This document shows positions 1 through 5,833 of a stretch of 6,567 nt of DNA, in pieces. The notes beneath the pieces were generated by a model that made no database searches, was not told the origin of the DNA, and saw only the letters and a list, made by a program, of their open reading frames with translations. How positions within the stretch are numbered: position 1 is the first letter of the stretch; each line of letters begins with the position of its first letter. Position numbers and translations under genes: made by a program. The DNA is from SVTX01 sp045132775. GTDB taxonomy: Bacteria; Bacillota; Clostridia; Oscillospirales; CAG-272. The DNA is taken from contig JBGUSX010000092.1 of the NCBI GenBank assembly GCA_045132775.1, forward strand, positions 1 through 6,567. Direction: 5' to 3'.

Positions 1-27
1 ACAAGGCATTCATCGAGAATGCCTTGT
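1..27. repeat. Perfect 11-bp hairpin
   Basis: Bases 1-11 (ACAAGGCATTC) are the exact reverse complement of bases 17-27, with a 5-nt loop ATCGA. A pyrimidine-rich stretch with T runs follows on the plus strand, so it could act as a terminator for a plus-strand gene left of the window. It may equally be part of the hairpin cluster that fills 1-176. The left edge of the window cuts its context. Confidence 0.6.
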
Positions 28-37
28 ACTTTCTTGC

Positions 38-96
38 TTTTTCCGTTTTTGCACTCTGGCGTACCCTCGTACGCCGACGAATGCAAAAACGAAAAA
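38..96. repeat. Long inverted repeat with nested hairpin
   Basis: The outer arms are 38-53 (TTTTTCCGTTTTTGCA) and 82-96 (TGCAAAAACGAAAAA). They are complementary except for one extra base in the left arm. Inside lies a second perfect 7-bp hairpin, GGCGTAC (58-64) and GTACGCC (69-75), with loop CCTC. Two nested stems of different composition suggest a folded RNA or an intergenic palindromic repeat unit. It sits beyond the tcdA terminator and overlaps no plausible gene. Confidence 0.65.
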
Positions 97-121
97 TCTA
101 CCTACCTTTTTCGACCTCTGC

Positions 122-150
122 CAGCGTGTCGAGACTTTCTCGACACGCTG
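122..150. repeat. Perfect 12-bp GC-rich hairpin
   Basis: Bases 122-133 (CAGCGTGTCGAG) are exactly complementary to 139-150, with loop ACTTT. It directly abuts the tcdA terminator hairpin, so the operon transcript would meet two strong stems in a row if it read through. No T run follows on either strand, so it is not a classical terminator itself. It is more likely a palindromic intergenic repeat or a 3'-end stabilising structure. Confidence 0.6.
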
Positions 151-176
151 AAAATTGCGGAAAAATCCGCAATTTT
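151..176 (-). terminator. Intrinsic terminator of the tcdA operon
   Basis: The stem is 151-161 (AAAATTGCGGA) paired with 166-176 (TCCGCAATTTT), perfect over 11 bp with a 4-nt loop. On the minus strand it overlaps the TAA stop of tcdA (175-177), and its 3' arm ends in TTTT. The position immediately after the last gene of the minus-strand operon supports termination. The U tract is short, made only by the arm itself. Confidence 0.7.
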
Positions 177-885
177 ATTTCTTTATTATGTCTTTAATTA
201 CCTCTCCGGCAATTATCAATCCCATAACCGACGGCACAAATGGCAAGCTTCCGGGCGACATTTTTCCACTCTCGGGATCCTTCTCACCGAAACCTACCGC
301 GGCCTCGGTAGAATAAACGACCTTCAGGCTGTTGATCCCTCTTGCCTTGAGCTCCCTGCGCATAACGCGAGCCAAGGGACACACGGACGTCTCTTTAATA
401 TCAGCCACCTTAAAAAGCGTAGGATCGGTCTTGTTGCCCGCACCCATAGCAGAAATAACGGGAACGTCAAGTCGGTATGCCCGACTGATTATCTCAAGCT
501 TCGCTGATACAGTGTCAACAGCATCAACTATATAGTCGTACCCCGAAAGATCGTATTCATCCGCATTTTCGGGAAGATAGAAAATGTTGTAAGCATTCAC
601 ACGGCAATCGGGATTTATGTCCTCTATTCGCTCCTTCATTATCTCCACCTTCGACCTGCCTACCGTAGAATGAAGAGCAATGATCTGCCTGTTGATATTT
701 GAAAGAGACACAGTGTCCTTGTCGAAAATATCAATGGCACCTACACCTGCGCGCGCCAAAGCCTCGCAAGCAAATCCGCCTACTCCGCCTACTCCGAAAA
801 CGGCAACCTTTGCCAAAGAAAGCTTTTCGACCGCCCCGTCACCGTATATTCTCGCGGTGCGCGACCATTCTTCTTTTATTTGCAT
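175..885 (-). CDS. tcdA: tRNA threonylcarbamoyladenosine dehydratase TcdA (ThiF/E1-like)
   Basis: This 236-aa protein belongs to the ThiF/MoeB/E1 superfamily. TcdA (CsdL/YgdL) uses ATP to cyclise t6A to ct6A at position 37 of ANN-decoding tRNAs in the cytoplasm. Visible motifs are the nucleotide loop GVGGVGG (31-37), DKDTVSLSNINRQ (55-67) with the conserved Asp and Arg, DAVDTVSAK (121-129), and the TcdA-like SAMGAGNKTDPT (145-156). The following CPLARVMRREL and VVYSTE segments are typical of TcdA. There are no paired CxxC zinc motifs of the MoeB/ThiF type, which favours TcdA. Family members are usually 230-270 aa, so it is full length. The start is supported by GGAGGGG just upstream, which lies in the 12-bp gap after the preceding gene's stop, so the gene is the last member of a minus-strand operon. 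Confidence 0.93.
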   Translation of the reverse strand: MQIKEEWSRTARIYGDGAVEKLSLAKVAVFGVGGVGGFACEALARAGVGAIDIFDKDTVSLSNINRQIIALHSTVGRSKVEIMKERIEDINPDCRVNAYNIFYLPENADEYDLSGYDYIVDAVDTVSAKLEIISRAYRLDVPVISAMGAGNKTDPTLFKVADIKETSVCPLARVMRRELKARGINSLKVVYSTEAAVGFGEKDPESGKMSPGSLPFVPSVMGLIIAGEVIKDIIKK

Positions 886-897
886 TTTCCCCTCCGC

Positions 898-1470
898 CTA
901 TTTCAGAAACCTGAATTTCTTGCGAAGCTTCACAAGATATAACGTGATAAGATTCGTCAAAGCTACGTCGTACACAACGAAGATCAGATTCAGAACGGCA
1001 TATACAACAAGAATAACTACCGCACCAACGCTCATACCGCCCATAAGAGCCGATACCTCGTCAAAAAGCTGCTTGAGCTGCCCGAAGAACAAGAAATAAC
1101 AAACGATGCCGTATACCGTCACCGCTACGTTAAATACAACGAGCTTGAGCAACCACGCAACAGGCTTGAATAGCTTTTCAAGCCTTTCCTTGATAATAGG
1201 ATAATATCCAAAAAACACAAGATAGAACCATCCGCCAAGTCCCTGCGGCATAATGATAACAGAAAGAATTCCGGTCGCGGCAAAGATCATCCACGGATAT
1301 CCCTTGCCCATCTCAATTACCGCAAAAATGCAGAAAAACGAGGCGAGCGCGGCCATAGAAAGATCAAGCACCTCAATAAGACCACCGATTATAAGAAGAA
1401 CGACTCCCATAGCCGCAAGCGTTGCGCTCAGCGTCAGCTTTTTAGTTTTTTCAGATACACCGCGGCTCAT
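898..1470 (-). CDS. Multi-pass integral membrane protein, function unknown
   Basis: This 190-aa protein has about five hydrophobic segments: roughly residues 11-30, 36-54, 58-76 (perhaps with a short helix at 80-93), 105-128 and 147-168. It has a basic C-terminal tail (KLRKKFRFLK). The N-terminal residues are charged and polar, with no cleavable signal. The layout, including small-residue-rich first helices (SATLAAMG) and a cytoplasmic-looking PIIKERLEKLFKP loop, recalls small S-component-like or YybS-like membrane proteins, but no substrate motif is recognised. The start has a good Shine-Dalgarno (AGGGAG about 8 nt upstream). It lies 12 bp before tcdA and 79 bp after the J-domain gene, so co-transcription is likely. 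A transport role is conceivable but unproven. Confidence 0.85.
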   Translation of the reverse strand: MSRGVSEKTKKLTLSATLAAMGVVLLIIGGLIEVLDLSMAALASFFCIFAVIEMGKGYPWMIFAATGILSVIIMPQGLGGWFYLVFFGYYPIIKERLEKLFKPVAWLLKLVVFNVAVTVYGIVCYFLFFGQLKQLFDEVSALMGGMSVGAVVILVVYAVLNLIFVVYDVALTNLITLYLVKLRKKFRFLK

Positions 1471-1549
1471 ATAAGTCTCCCTTCTGCCGTCCGCGCGGCA
1501 TAAATTTATATTCTTCTACAGTGCTGAATTCAGTGTCTGCACACTTATA

Positions 1550-2167
1550 TCAGCAGCAAGAAATAAGGTCGCCGCCCATACATTCACAGCAACAGTCTGC
1601 GCAAAGCAAGGACGAGCAAACGTCACAGCCGGAGCAACCCTTCGCCTGACTTGTCTGGTAACCTCCGCCGTATCCGCGAGCTTGCATATTGAGTCTGTCT
1701 CTTGCGGCTCTGTATTCGGAGTTGGAGGGGTCCATATTGCACGCAGTATTTATCATCCTCTGCGCATCAACGTAGTATCCCTTCTTGATAAGCACACAAC
1801 CCATAAGGTAGTGCCATTCGGCAGCACGGTCTCCCTGATCCACCGAGTTAAGCTCGGCTTCAGCGGCACCGATATTGCCCGTATTTATATTGCGGCGAAT
1901 GTTGGCATAGTTATACCCGCCCGAATAGGAGGAATTGGAGCTATTGTTACTGCTCGACGAACCGCCGCCCGAGCGCATCTTCTGGATCTCCTCGTAAGCG
2001 GCATTGACCTCTTTCATCTTCTCTTCGGCAAGCTCCTTGAGGTCTCCATCCGCATACTTGTCGGGATGATACTTTCTCGCAAGCTTTCTGTATGCGTCCT
2101 TTATCTTGTCGTCACTGTCGGTCGGATTTACACCCAACACCTTGTACGGATCCTTATACTCAGCCAT
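1550..2167 (-). CDS. Short J-domain (DnaJ-like) protein with Cys-rich tail
   Basis: This 205-aa protein starts with a J domain (about residues 5-65) carrying the HPD motif at 34-36, so it should stimulate an Hsp70 (DnaK) ATPase. A Ser/Asn/Gly linker (66-85) follows. Next is a helical TPR-like stretch (about 95-160, with WHYLMGCVLIKKGYYVDA and AACNMDPSN-like spacing). The tail 178-205 holds ten cysteines (178, 181, 184, 189, 192-194, 196, 204, 205). It lacks the G/F and CxxCxGxG zinc-finger domains of true DnaJ, so it is a specialised co-chaperone. The open frame extends upstream to 2239, but the start at 2167 is chosen because the J domain begins there and AAAGGA precedes it. Its ATG overlaps the stop of the DUF5685 gene (shared ATGGCTGA), implying translational coupling. 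The Cys tail could bind metal or be lipid-modified; this is inference. Confidence 0.9.
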   Translation of the reverse strand: MAEYKDPYKVLGVNPTDSDDKIKDAYRKLARKYHPDKYADGDLKELAEEKMKEVNAAYEEIQKMRSGGGSSSSNNSSNSSYSGGYNYANIRRNINTGNIGAAEAELNSVDQGDRAAEWHYLMGCVLIKKGYYVDAQRMINTACNMDPSNSEYRAARDRLNMQARGYGGGYQTSQAKGCSGCDVCSSLLCADCCCECMGGDLISCC

Positions 2168-3059
2168 TATCTGTATTTCCTTTCGACTTTTTTTCTTTAC
2201 TGTCACAGCTCTTGAGTCCAAGCGCCTTCTCGGCGGCATTTGGCATACCCAGATAAATTATATTCTCAACAATAGCCTTAATATCATAAAGCTCGTTGTA
2301 ATCTATAAGATCAAACGCAGGCTCTGCGGCAAGAAGCTCGAGCCGCAAGGAATTTGCGACCGCCTCTCTCTCTTCAGCGGGTATCTCACCGTTGTAAAGA
2401 CACGCAAACGCGTTAAATCTGTTTTTCTTAATATCCTCCGAAAGATCATCCGCCGCATCTACGATGTATATCCACCGACCAATGTGCCTTCCTATCTTGC
2501 GCATTATCTTTTCGTCGCTTCCTTCAAGCCCGAACGAGACTATATCGGCAAGTATCTCCCCAAAAGCATCTGCAGGGATATCGACCGTCTGGAGCCTCTG
2601 CTCTTCGATCTGTGAAAGCCTCCTGAGTCCGTCAAATATCTTTTTGTCAAGCTCGGAATAATCTTTTAAAGCTCGCCGTCTCATTCCCGAGGAAAAAGGC
2701 CTTGCAAGCAGAGCTTTAAGCTTTTTGGTGCCCTTCTCGTCAGCAATGTCGTCAACGATCTTTCCGTGAGTAAGTATCGCCGCGGCATACGCAGAATAAG
2801 CAAGGGGCTCGCAGAAAGCAACGTAAGCCCTCTTTTTGAGCGGATGAGCCATGCATCTTCCGCGCTTTATCTCCACCTGCTCTCCTGCAAGCGCAAGACG
2901 TAAAAGAGCAAGGAAAACTATATCGTAATTCAAGGTAAAGCGCGAGCACTGACCCGTACATTTGCCTTGCGCACGGCAAAGTCCGCAGTATACCGCGCGG
3001 TAATATTCGTTTTCCCTGACGCGCATTTCAGGCACGTCTGTGCGTATATATCCGAACAT
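2160..3059 (-). CDS. DUF5685 family protein
   Basis: This 299-aa, mostly helical soluble protein is recognised as DUF5685 from its N-terminus (MFGYIRTDVPEMRVRENEYY, then RAVYCGLCRAQGK). Cysteines at 25, 28, 34 and 38 form a C-x2-C-x5-C-x3-C cluster that could bind metal. Two acidic motifs stand out: VDDIADEKG (102-110) and DAADDLSEDIKKNRFNAF (201-218). They resemble the paired Asp-rich motifs of class I isoprenoid synthases in spacing and context. No function has been assigned to the family. The start at 3059 is chosen over an upstream ATG at 3122 because AAAGGAGG sits 5 nt before it and the family begins MFGY. It is the first gene of the operon behind the promoter at 3094-3122. The 8-bp overlap with the J-domain gene suggests the two products act together. 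Confidence 0.88.
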   Translation of the reverse strand: MFGYIRTDVPEMRVRENEYYRAVYCGLCRAQGKCTGQCSRFTLNYDIVFLALLRLALAGEQVEIKRGRCMAHPLKKRAYVAFCEPLAYSAYAAAILTHGKIVDDIADEKGTKKLKALLARPFSSGMRRRALKDYSELDKKIFDGLRRLSQIEEQRLQTVDIPADAFGEILADIVSFGLEGSDEKIMRKIGRHIGRWIYIVDAADDLSEDIKKNRFNAFACLYNGEIPAEEREAVANSLRLELLAAEPAFDLIDYNELYDIKAIVENIIYLGMPNAAEKALGLKSCDSKEKKSKGNTDNG

Positions 3060-3093
3060 AAGTGCCTCCTTTACACAGCAACACGTATTATAT

Positions 3094-3122
3094 ATCATAC
3101 TACCAATTAAAGAAGATAACAA
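3094..3122 (-). promoter_or_regulatory. Sigma-A-type promoter of the DUF5685-dnaJ-like-tcdA operon
   Basis: Read on the minus strand, a -35 box TTGTTA (3117-3122) lies 17 bp from a -10 box TATGAT (3094-3099). It sits about 35 bp upstream of the DUF5685 start in an AT-rich divergent spacer. A TATAAT a few bases further downstream is a second possible -10 box but has a poor -35. Confidence 0.65.
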
Positions 3123-3233
3123 GTACTTTTTGTGAATTTTATTTGATTTATTTTAAAAAATACCATTTTTTCGCATCAAAATTGTTGTTTTTGCCGTTTT
3201 CTGCTTTTTGTTTGTAAAATTTTTGTTTTCCAC

Positions 3234-3262
3234 TTGAAATAGAACGAAAAATAGTTTATACT
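3234..3262 (+). promoter_or_regulatory. Sigma-A-type promoter of gpmI
   Basis: TTGAAA (3234-3239) and TATACT (3257-3262) are separated by exactly 17 bp, which places transcription start near 3269. GGAGG (3283-3287) follows, and the gpmI ATG is at 3299. The stretch upstream (about 3123-3233) is rich in A and T runs that could serve as an UP element. Confidence 0.8.
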
Positions 3263-3298
3263 AATGGTTGGAATATTTTTATGGAGGATTAAATATAA

Positions 3299-4963
3299 AT
3301 GTCACTTACTCTTAAGAAATCAGCAAATTTCAGCGGTGTTAAGGGTCCCGTTCTCACAATCGTAATGGACGGAGTCGGACTTGCCCCCAACACCGTATCA
3401 AACGCAGTAGCAACCGCATACACCCCTAATCTTGACTCACTTATGGCGAACTATCCCATGGTCGCACTCAAGGCTCACGGAACCGCAGTCGGACTTCCCT
3501 CCGATGACGATATGGGTAATAGCGAGGTCGGTCATAATGCACTTGGAGCAGGTCAGGTTTTCGCACAGGGCGCAAAGCTCGTAACACAAAGCATAGAAAG
3601 CGGTAAGATGTTCGCATCTTCCACCTGGCAGGAAATCGTTGGCAACGTAAAGGCTAACGCATCCACCCTCCACTTCCTCGGACTCTTCTCCGACGGAAAC
3701 GTACACTCGCACATCGATCATCTTAAGGCAATGCTCGCCGAAGCGAAGGCAGAGGGCGTTGCAAATATCCGCGTCCACATCCTTATCGACGGACGTGACG
3801 TGGGCGAGACCAGCGCGCTTGAGTATATCGATCCCTTTGAGGAGTATATCGCTTCTCTCTCCGATGCAAATTGCAATATCAAGATCGCAAGCGGTGGCGG
3901 ACGTATGAAGATCACAATGGACAGATATGAGGCAGATTGGTCCATGGTTGAGCTTGGTTGGAAGACCCACGTGCTCGGCGAGGGACGCCAGTTTGCAAAC
4001 GCACACGAGGCAGTAGAGACCTACCGCGCAGAGCTCAAGGTAATCGACCAGGATCTCCCCCCCTTCGTTATCGCTGAAAACGGCAAGCCCGTAGGAACAA
4101 TCGAGGACGGCGACAGCGTCATCTTCTTCAACTTCCGCGGCGACCGTTCCATCGAGATCTCCAAGACCTTCGACGCACCCGAGGGCGCTTTTGATAAGTT
4201 CGACAGAGTCCGTGTTCCCAAGGTAGTATACGCAGGAATGCTCGAGTACGACGGAGACCTCCACATCCCCTCAAAGTACCTCGTAAATCCCCCCGAGATC
4301 ACCGAAACAATGGGCGAATATCTCGCCAATACAGGCGTTAAGCAGTACGCTATCTCCGAGACACAGAAATACGGTCACGTAACCTACTTCTGGAACGGAA
4401 ATAAATCGGGTAAATTCTCCGACGAGCTCGAGACATACGTAGAGGTTCCCTCCGATGTCGTTCCCTTCGAGCAGAGACCCTGGATGAAGTGCGCAGAGAT
4501 CACCGATAAGCTCATCGAGGCACTCGAGAGCGGCGCGTACGACTATTACAGAGTAAACTTCCCCAACGGCGACATGGTAGGACACACGGGAAGCCTCGCG
4601 GCAACGAGATGCTCTATGGAAGCGCTCGACCTCCAGCTCGGAAGAATTCTTGCAGTAGTAGATAAGCTCGGCGGTGTGGCACTCATCACCGCAGACCACG
4701 GAAACGCGGATGAGATGTTCGAAATGGATAAGAAAACGGGTCAGCCCAAGGTAGGCAAGGACGGCAAGATGAAGGCAAAGACCAGCCATACACTCAATAA
4801 GGTTCCCTGCATCATCTACGACAATACCGATGCCAAGAACAGCTACACCGTAAAGGCAGACAACGGTAGCTTCGGACTTTCCAACGTAGCGGCAACGATG
4901 GTAAACCTCCTCGGCTACGAAGCACCCGCAAAGTGGGACGAGAGCGTTATCGAACTTAAGTAA
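3299..4963 (+). CDS. gpmI: 2,3-bisphosphoglycerate-independent phosphoglycerate mutase
   Basis: This 554-aa cytosolic dimanganese enzyme interconverts 3- and 2-phosphoglycerate in glycolysis. Motifs in order are MDGVG (Asp24), DDDMGNSEVGHN with the catalytic Ser75 that carries the phosphoryl group, SDGNVHSH (131-138), DGRDVG (164-169), FRGDRS (279-284) and TQKYGHVTYF (Lys357 region). The metal ligands follow: NGDMVGHTG (Asp425, His429), ADHGNADE (Asp466, His467) and TSHT (His497). All seven expected metal or active-site positions are present. It is about 40 residues longer than the usual 510-aa form, partly through a Lys-rich insertion at about 473-494, as in some Clostridia and Bacteroidetes homologues. 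The start has GGAGG 11 nt upstream, a slightly long spacer. It is monocistronic, with its own promoter and terminator. Its codon choice is markedly more C-ending than the neighbours, consistent with high expression. Confidence 0.97.
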   Translation: MSLTLKKSANFSGVKGPVLTIVMDGVGLAPNTVSNAVATAYTPNLDSLMANYPMVALKAHGTAVGLPSDDDMGNSEVGHNALGAGQVFAQGAKLVTQSIESGKMFASSTWQEIVGNVKANASTLHFLGLFSDGNVHSHIDHLKAMLAEAKAEGVANIRVHILIDGRDVGETSALEYIDPFEEYIASLSDANCNIKIASGGGRMKITMDRYEADWSMVELGWKTHVLGEGRQFANAHEAVETYRAELKVIDQDLPPFVIAENGKPVGTIEDGDSVIFFNFRGDRSIEISKTFDAPEGAFDKFDRVRVPKVVYAGMLEYDGDLHIPSKYLVNPPEITETMGEYLANTGVKQYAISETQKYGHVTYFWNGNKSGKFSDELETYVEVPSDVVPFEQRPWMKCAEITDKLIEALESGAYDYYRVNFPNGDMVGHTGSLAATRCSMEALDLQLGRILAVVDKLGGVALITADHGNADEMFEMDKKTGQPKVGKDGKMKAKTSHTLNKVPCIIYDNTDAKNSYTVKADNGSFGLSNVAATMVNLLGYEAPAKWDESVIELK

Positions 4964-4978
4964 TCTGTTTTGAAACGT

Positions 4979-5010
4979 AAAAATACCAAAACACAAAAAT
5001 ACCAAAACAC
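4979..5010 (+). repeat. 16-bp tandem duplication after gpmI
   Basis: Two exact copies of AAAAATACCAAAACAC lie head to tail (4979-4994 and 4995-5010) between the gpmI stop and its terminator. In RNA this is an unstructured A-rich spacer just before the hairpin. A replication-slippage duplication is the simplest explanation. Confidence 0.85.
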
Positions 5011-5041
5011 AAAATCCGACGGCACCTCGCCGTCGGATTTT
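5011..5041 (+). terminator. Intrinsic terminator of gpmI
   Basis: A perfect 13-bp stem joins 5011-5023 (AAAATCCGACGGC) and 5029-5041 (GCCGTCGGATTTT), with loop ACCTC. The 3' arm runs into a T5 tract. It lies 48 bp after the gpmI stop. Confidence 0.95.
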
Positions 5042-5157
5042 TGCTATTCGCTAATCACATTTGAATAAAATGTTGATCAAATTTGCACCAAGAGCGTTTT
5101 GTCAATTAGAATAGCTGATATTAGAGGTGATTTCAGTATTGCAATGATCGAGGTGCT
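5042..5157. other. Intergenic stretch, no gene seen
   Basis: This AT-rich spacer between the gpmI terminator and the repeat island holds the left copy of a direct repeat (5061-5091). A plus-strand frame is open from about 5069 through the terminator hairpin at 5169, but it has no convincing start and no recognisable content, so it is not called as a gene. Confidence 0.5.
5061..5091 (+). repeat. Left copy of a 31-bp imperfect direct repeat
   Basis: The segment starts TTGAATAAAATGTTG and ends AAATTTGCACCAA. It recurs 270 bp to the right at 5331-5361, differing by small indels (AA for A, and ATC for CACC). It contains one full TTTGCACCAA box preceded by a degenerate one. The pair brackets the TATCGT array and a terminator. 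The repeats could be recombination scars, attachment-site-like ends or a local duplication. Confidence 0.6.
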
Positions 5158-5195
5158 AAAAAAAAAACAAAAAGCCCTGCATCGCAGAGCTTTTT
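5158..5195 (-). terminator. Intrinsic terminator, minus strand
   Basis: The arms 5169-5180 (AAAAAGCCCTGC) and 5184-5195 (GCAGAGCTTTTT) enclose an ATC loop. The one imperfect pair (5176/5188) is C.A on the plus strand but G.U on the minus strand. On the minus strand a very strong U tract follows (TTTTTG then ten T, ending at 5158). It would end transcripts from the riboswitch-controlled gene at 5422-5634 after they cross the TATCGT array. Confidence 0.85.
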
Positions 5196-5214
5196 GCATA
5201 TAAGAAATAATAAA

Positions 5215-5330
5215 TTATCTCTTTGAGTTTTAGCAATACCGTTTGATATCGTGAATATCGTGTAATATCGTTTGATATCGTAGCTTTATCGTGTGATTTC
5301 GTGCGATATCGTGAACATCGTGAGTATCGT
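5215..5330. repeat. TATCGT box array, helically phased
   Basis: After the lead TTATCTCTTTGAG and TAGCAATACCGT, nine boxes begin at 5247, 5256, 5266, 5276, 5287, 5297, 5307, 5316 and 5325. Seven are exact TATCGT; the ones at 5297 (TTTCGT) and 5316 (CATCGT) are variants. Spacing is 9-11 bp (mean 9.75), close to one helical turn. The first 62 bp (5215-5276) recur at 6506-6567 with 3 mismatches. No protein-coding sense is convincing on either strand. It may be a protein-binding iteron array or part of a dispersed mobile repeat. Confidence 0.85.
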
Positions 5331-5361
5331 TTGATAAAATGTTGCACCAAATTTGCACCAA
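5331..5361 (+). repeat. Right copy of the 31-bp direct repeat, with 11-bp iterations
   Basis: This matches 5061-5091. From 5342 on, three units follow at an 11-bp period: TTGCACCAAAT, TTGCACCAAAA, then a weaker TCACACCAAC. It abuts the last TATCGT box. Short iterations of this kind are often binding sites for a recombinase or replication protein, but no such gene is in the window. Confidence 0.6.
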
Positions 5362-5421
5362 AATCACACCAACGCTTAACGCCTATTCAGCTCGACAAAT
5401 TGGAATTTGATGAAATTTAAA

Positions 5422-5634
5422 CTACTCTTTCTTTTCTTCGTTTTCTTCATTTGCGTACTTTTTGAAAAAGTTTGACAACTGCTCGTCATAGCACCCGATA
5501 ACACAAAATATCAATCCAAGTGGTACACCTATGATAAACAAGACATACCCAAAATCACCTTCGTACATAATTGCTCCCATTAACGCAATCATCAAAAAAG
5601 CGATGCCAAGCAACATTTTCTTTAGCCCTTTCAT
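5422..5634 (-). CDS. Small two-helix membrane protein under TPP riboswitch
   Basis: This 70-aa protein has a short basic N-terminus (MKGLKKM) and two hydrophobic helices at about 7-24 and 29-48, with a Glu/Asp/Gly turn between them. Its charged tail (FFKKYANEENEEKKE) should face the cytoplasm. I do not recognise the family. The start has AAAGGAG about 10 nt upstream. Its leader contains a TPP riboswitch (5732-5814) and an intrinsic terminator (5666-5698), so thiamine pyrophosphate should control its expression. The coding sequence is visibly AT-richer than the operon at 160-3060 and than gpmI, and it lies within a repeat-rich island, which hints at an accessory origin. Possible roles are a thiamine-related membrane accessory protein or an unrelated gene captured behind the switch. 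Confidence 0.72.
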   Translation of the reverse strand: MKGLKKMLLGIAFLMIALMGAIMYEGDFGYVLFIIGVPLGLIFCVIGCYDEQLSNFFKKYANEENEEKKE

Positions 5635-5665
5635 ATTGTAATATCTCCTTTCGTATTATTCAAGC

Positions 5666-5698
5666 AAACAAAAAGGAAGCCATCTTCGGATAGCTTCC
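5666..5698 (-). terminator. Riboswitch expression-platform terminator
   Basis: On the minus strand GGAAGCTATC pairs with GATGGCTTCC (arms 5689-5698 and 5675-5684), with a CGAA loop, followed by TTTTTGTTT. The single wobble is U.G in minus-strand RNA. It lies between the TPP aptamer and the ribosome binding site of the 70-aa gene, as expected for transcriptional control. A small ATGTT/AACAT hairpin (5708-5723) precedes it. Its GGGAAG loop could pair with the CTTCC of the terminator's 3' arm, a possible antiterminator. Confidence 0.88.
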
Positions 5699-5731
5699 GT
5701 AAATTCTATGTTCTTCCCAACATCTGTGTGT

Positions 5732-5814
5732 CGGGCATTCCTACGTTGGCATTATCCAAATCAGGTTCTCGGTCGAAGGTCACACCTTCCTCTCAGCCTG
5801 TATACAAGCTCCCG
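5732..5814 (-). promoter_or_regulatory. TPP (thi-box) riboswitch aptamer
   Basis: On the minus strand the conserved thi-box elements occur in order. CGGGAGC begins at 5814, followed by a CTTGTATACAG hairpin and GGCTGAGAGG. Then come the GAAGG/CCTTC helix with loop TGTGA, and GACCG, which closes on the initial CGG. The second half has GAACCTGATTTGGATAA and TGCCAACGTAGGAA. The CTGAGA core and the CCTGAT..GG.TAATGCCA.CGTAGG core bind the pyrimidine and the pyrophosphate of TPP. An outer P1 helix is not obvious: the bases before CGG do not complement those after GTAGGAA. This is odd and may mean an unusual switching design or partial decay. Confidence 0.93.
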
Positions 5815-5833
5815 TTTGTTCAGTTGTAACTGT

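Noticed and set aside
19..507. 162-codon plus-strand frame
   Set aside because: It crosses the hairpin cluster and lies antisense to the 3' part of tcdA; it has no ribosome site or known motif.
1524..1533. CTGAATTCAG palindrome and a weak TATAAA in the gap before the membrane-protein gene
   Set aside because: It is a 10-bp palindrome without other support, and no acceptable -35 box accompanies the TATAAA, so no internal promoter or operator is called.
2106..2615. 169-codon plus-strand frame over the DUF5685/J-domain junction
   Set aside because: It is antisense to two well-supported genes and has no recognisable domain.
3437..4264. 275-codon open frame antisense to gpmI
   Set aside because: It is a shadow of the codon bias of gpmI. 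The gpmI frame has all catalytic motifs, a promoter and a ribosome site.
5156..5350. 64-codon open frame on the minus strand across the TATCGT array
   Set aside because: The translation is a reflection of the repeat (RYSR-like units), ends inside the terminator's poly-T, and has no ribosome site.
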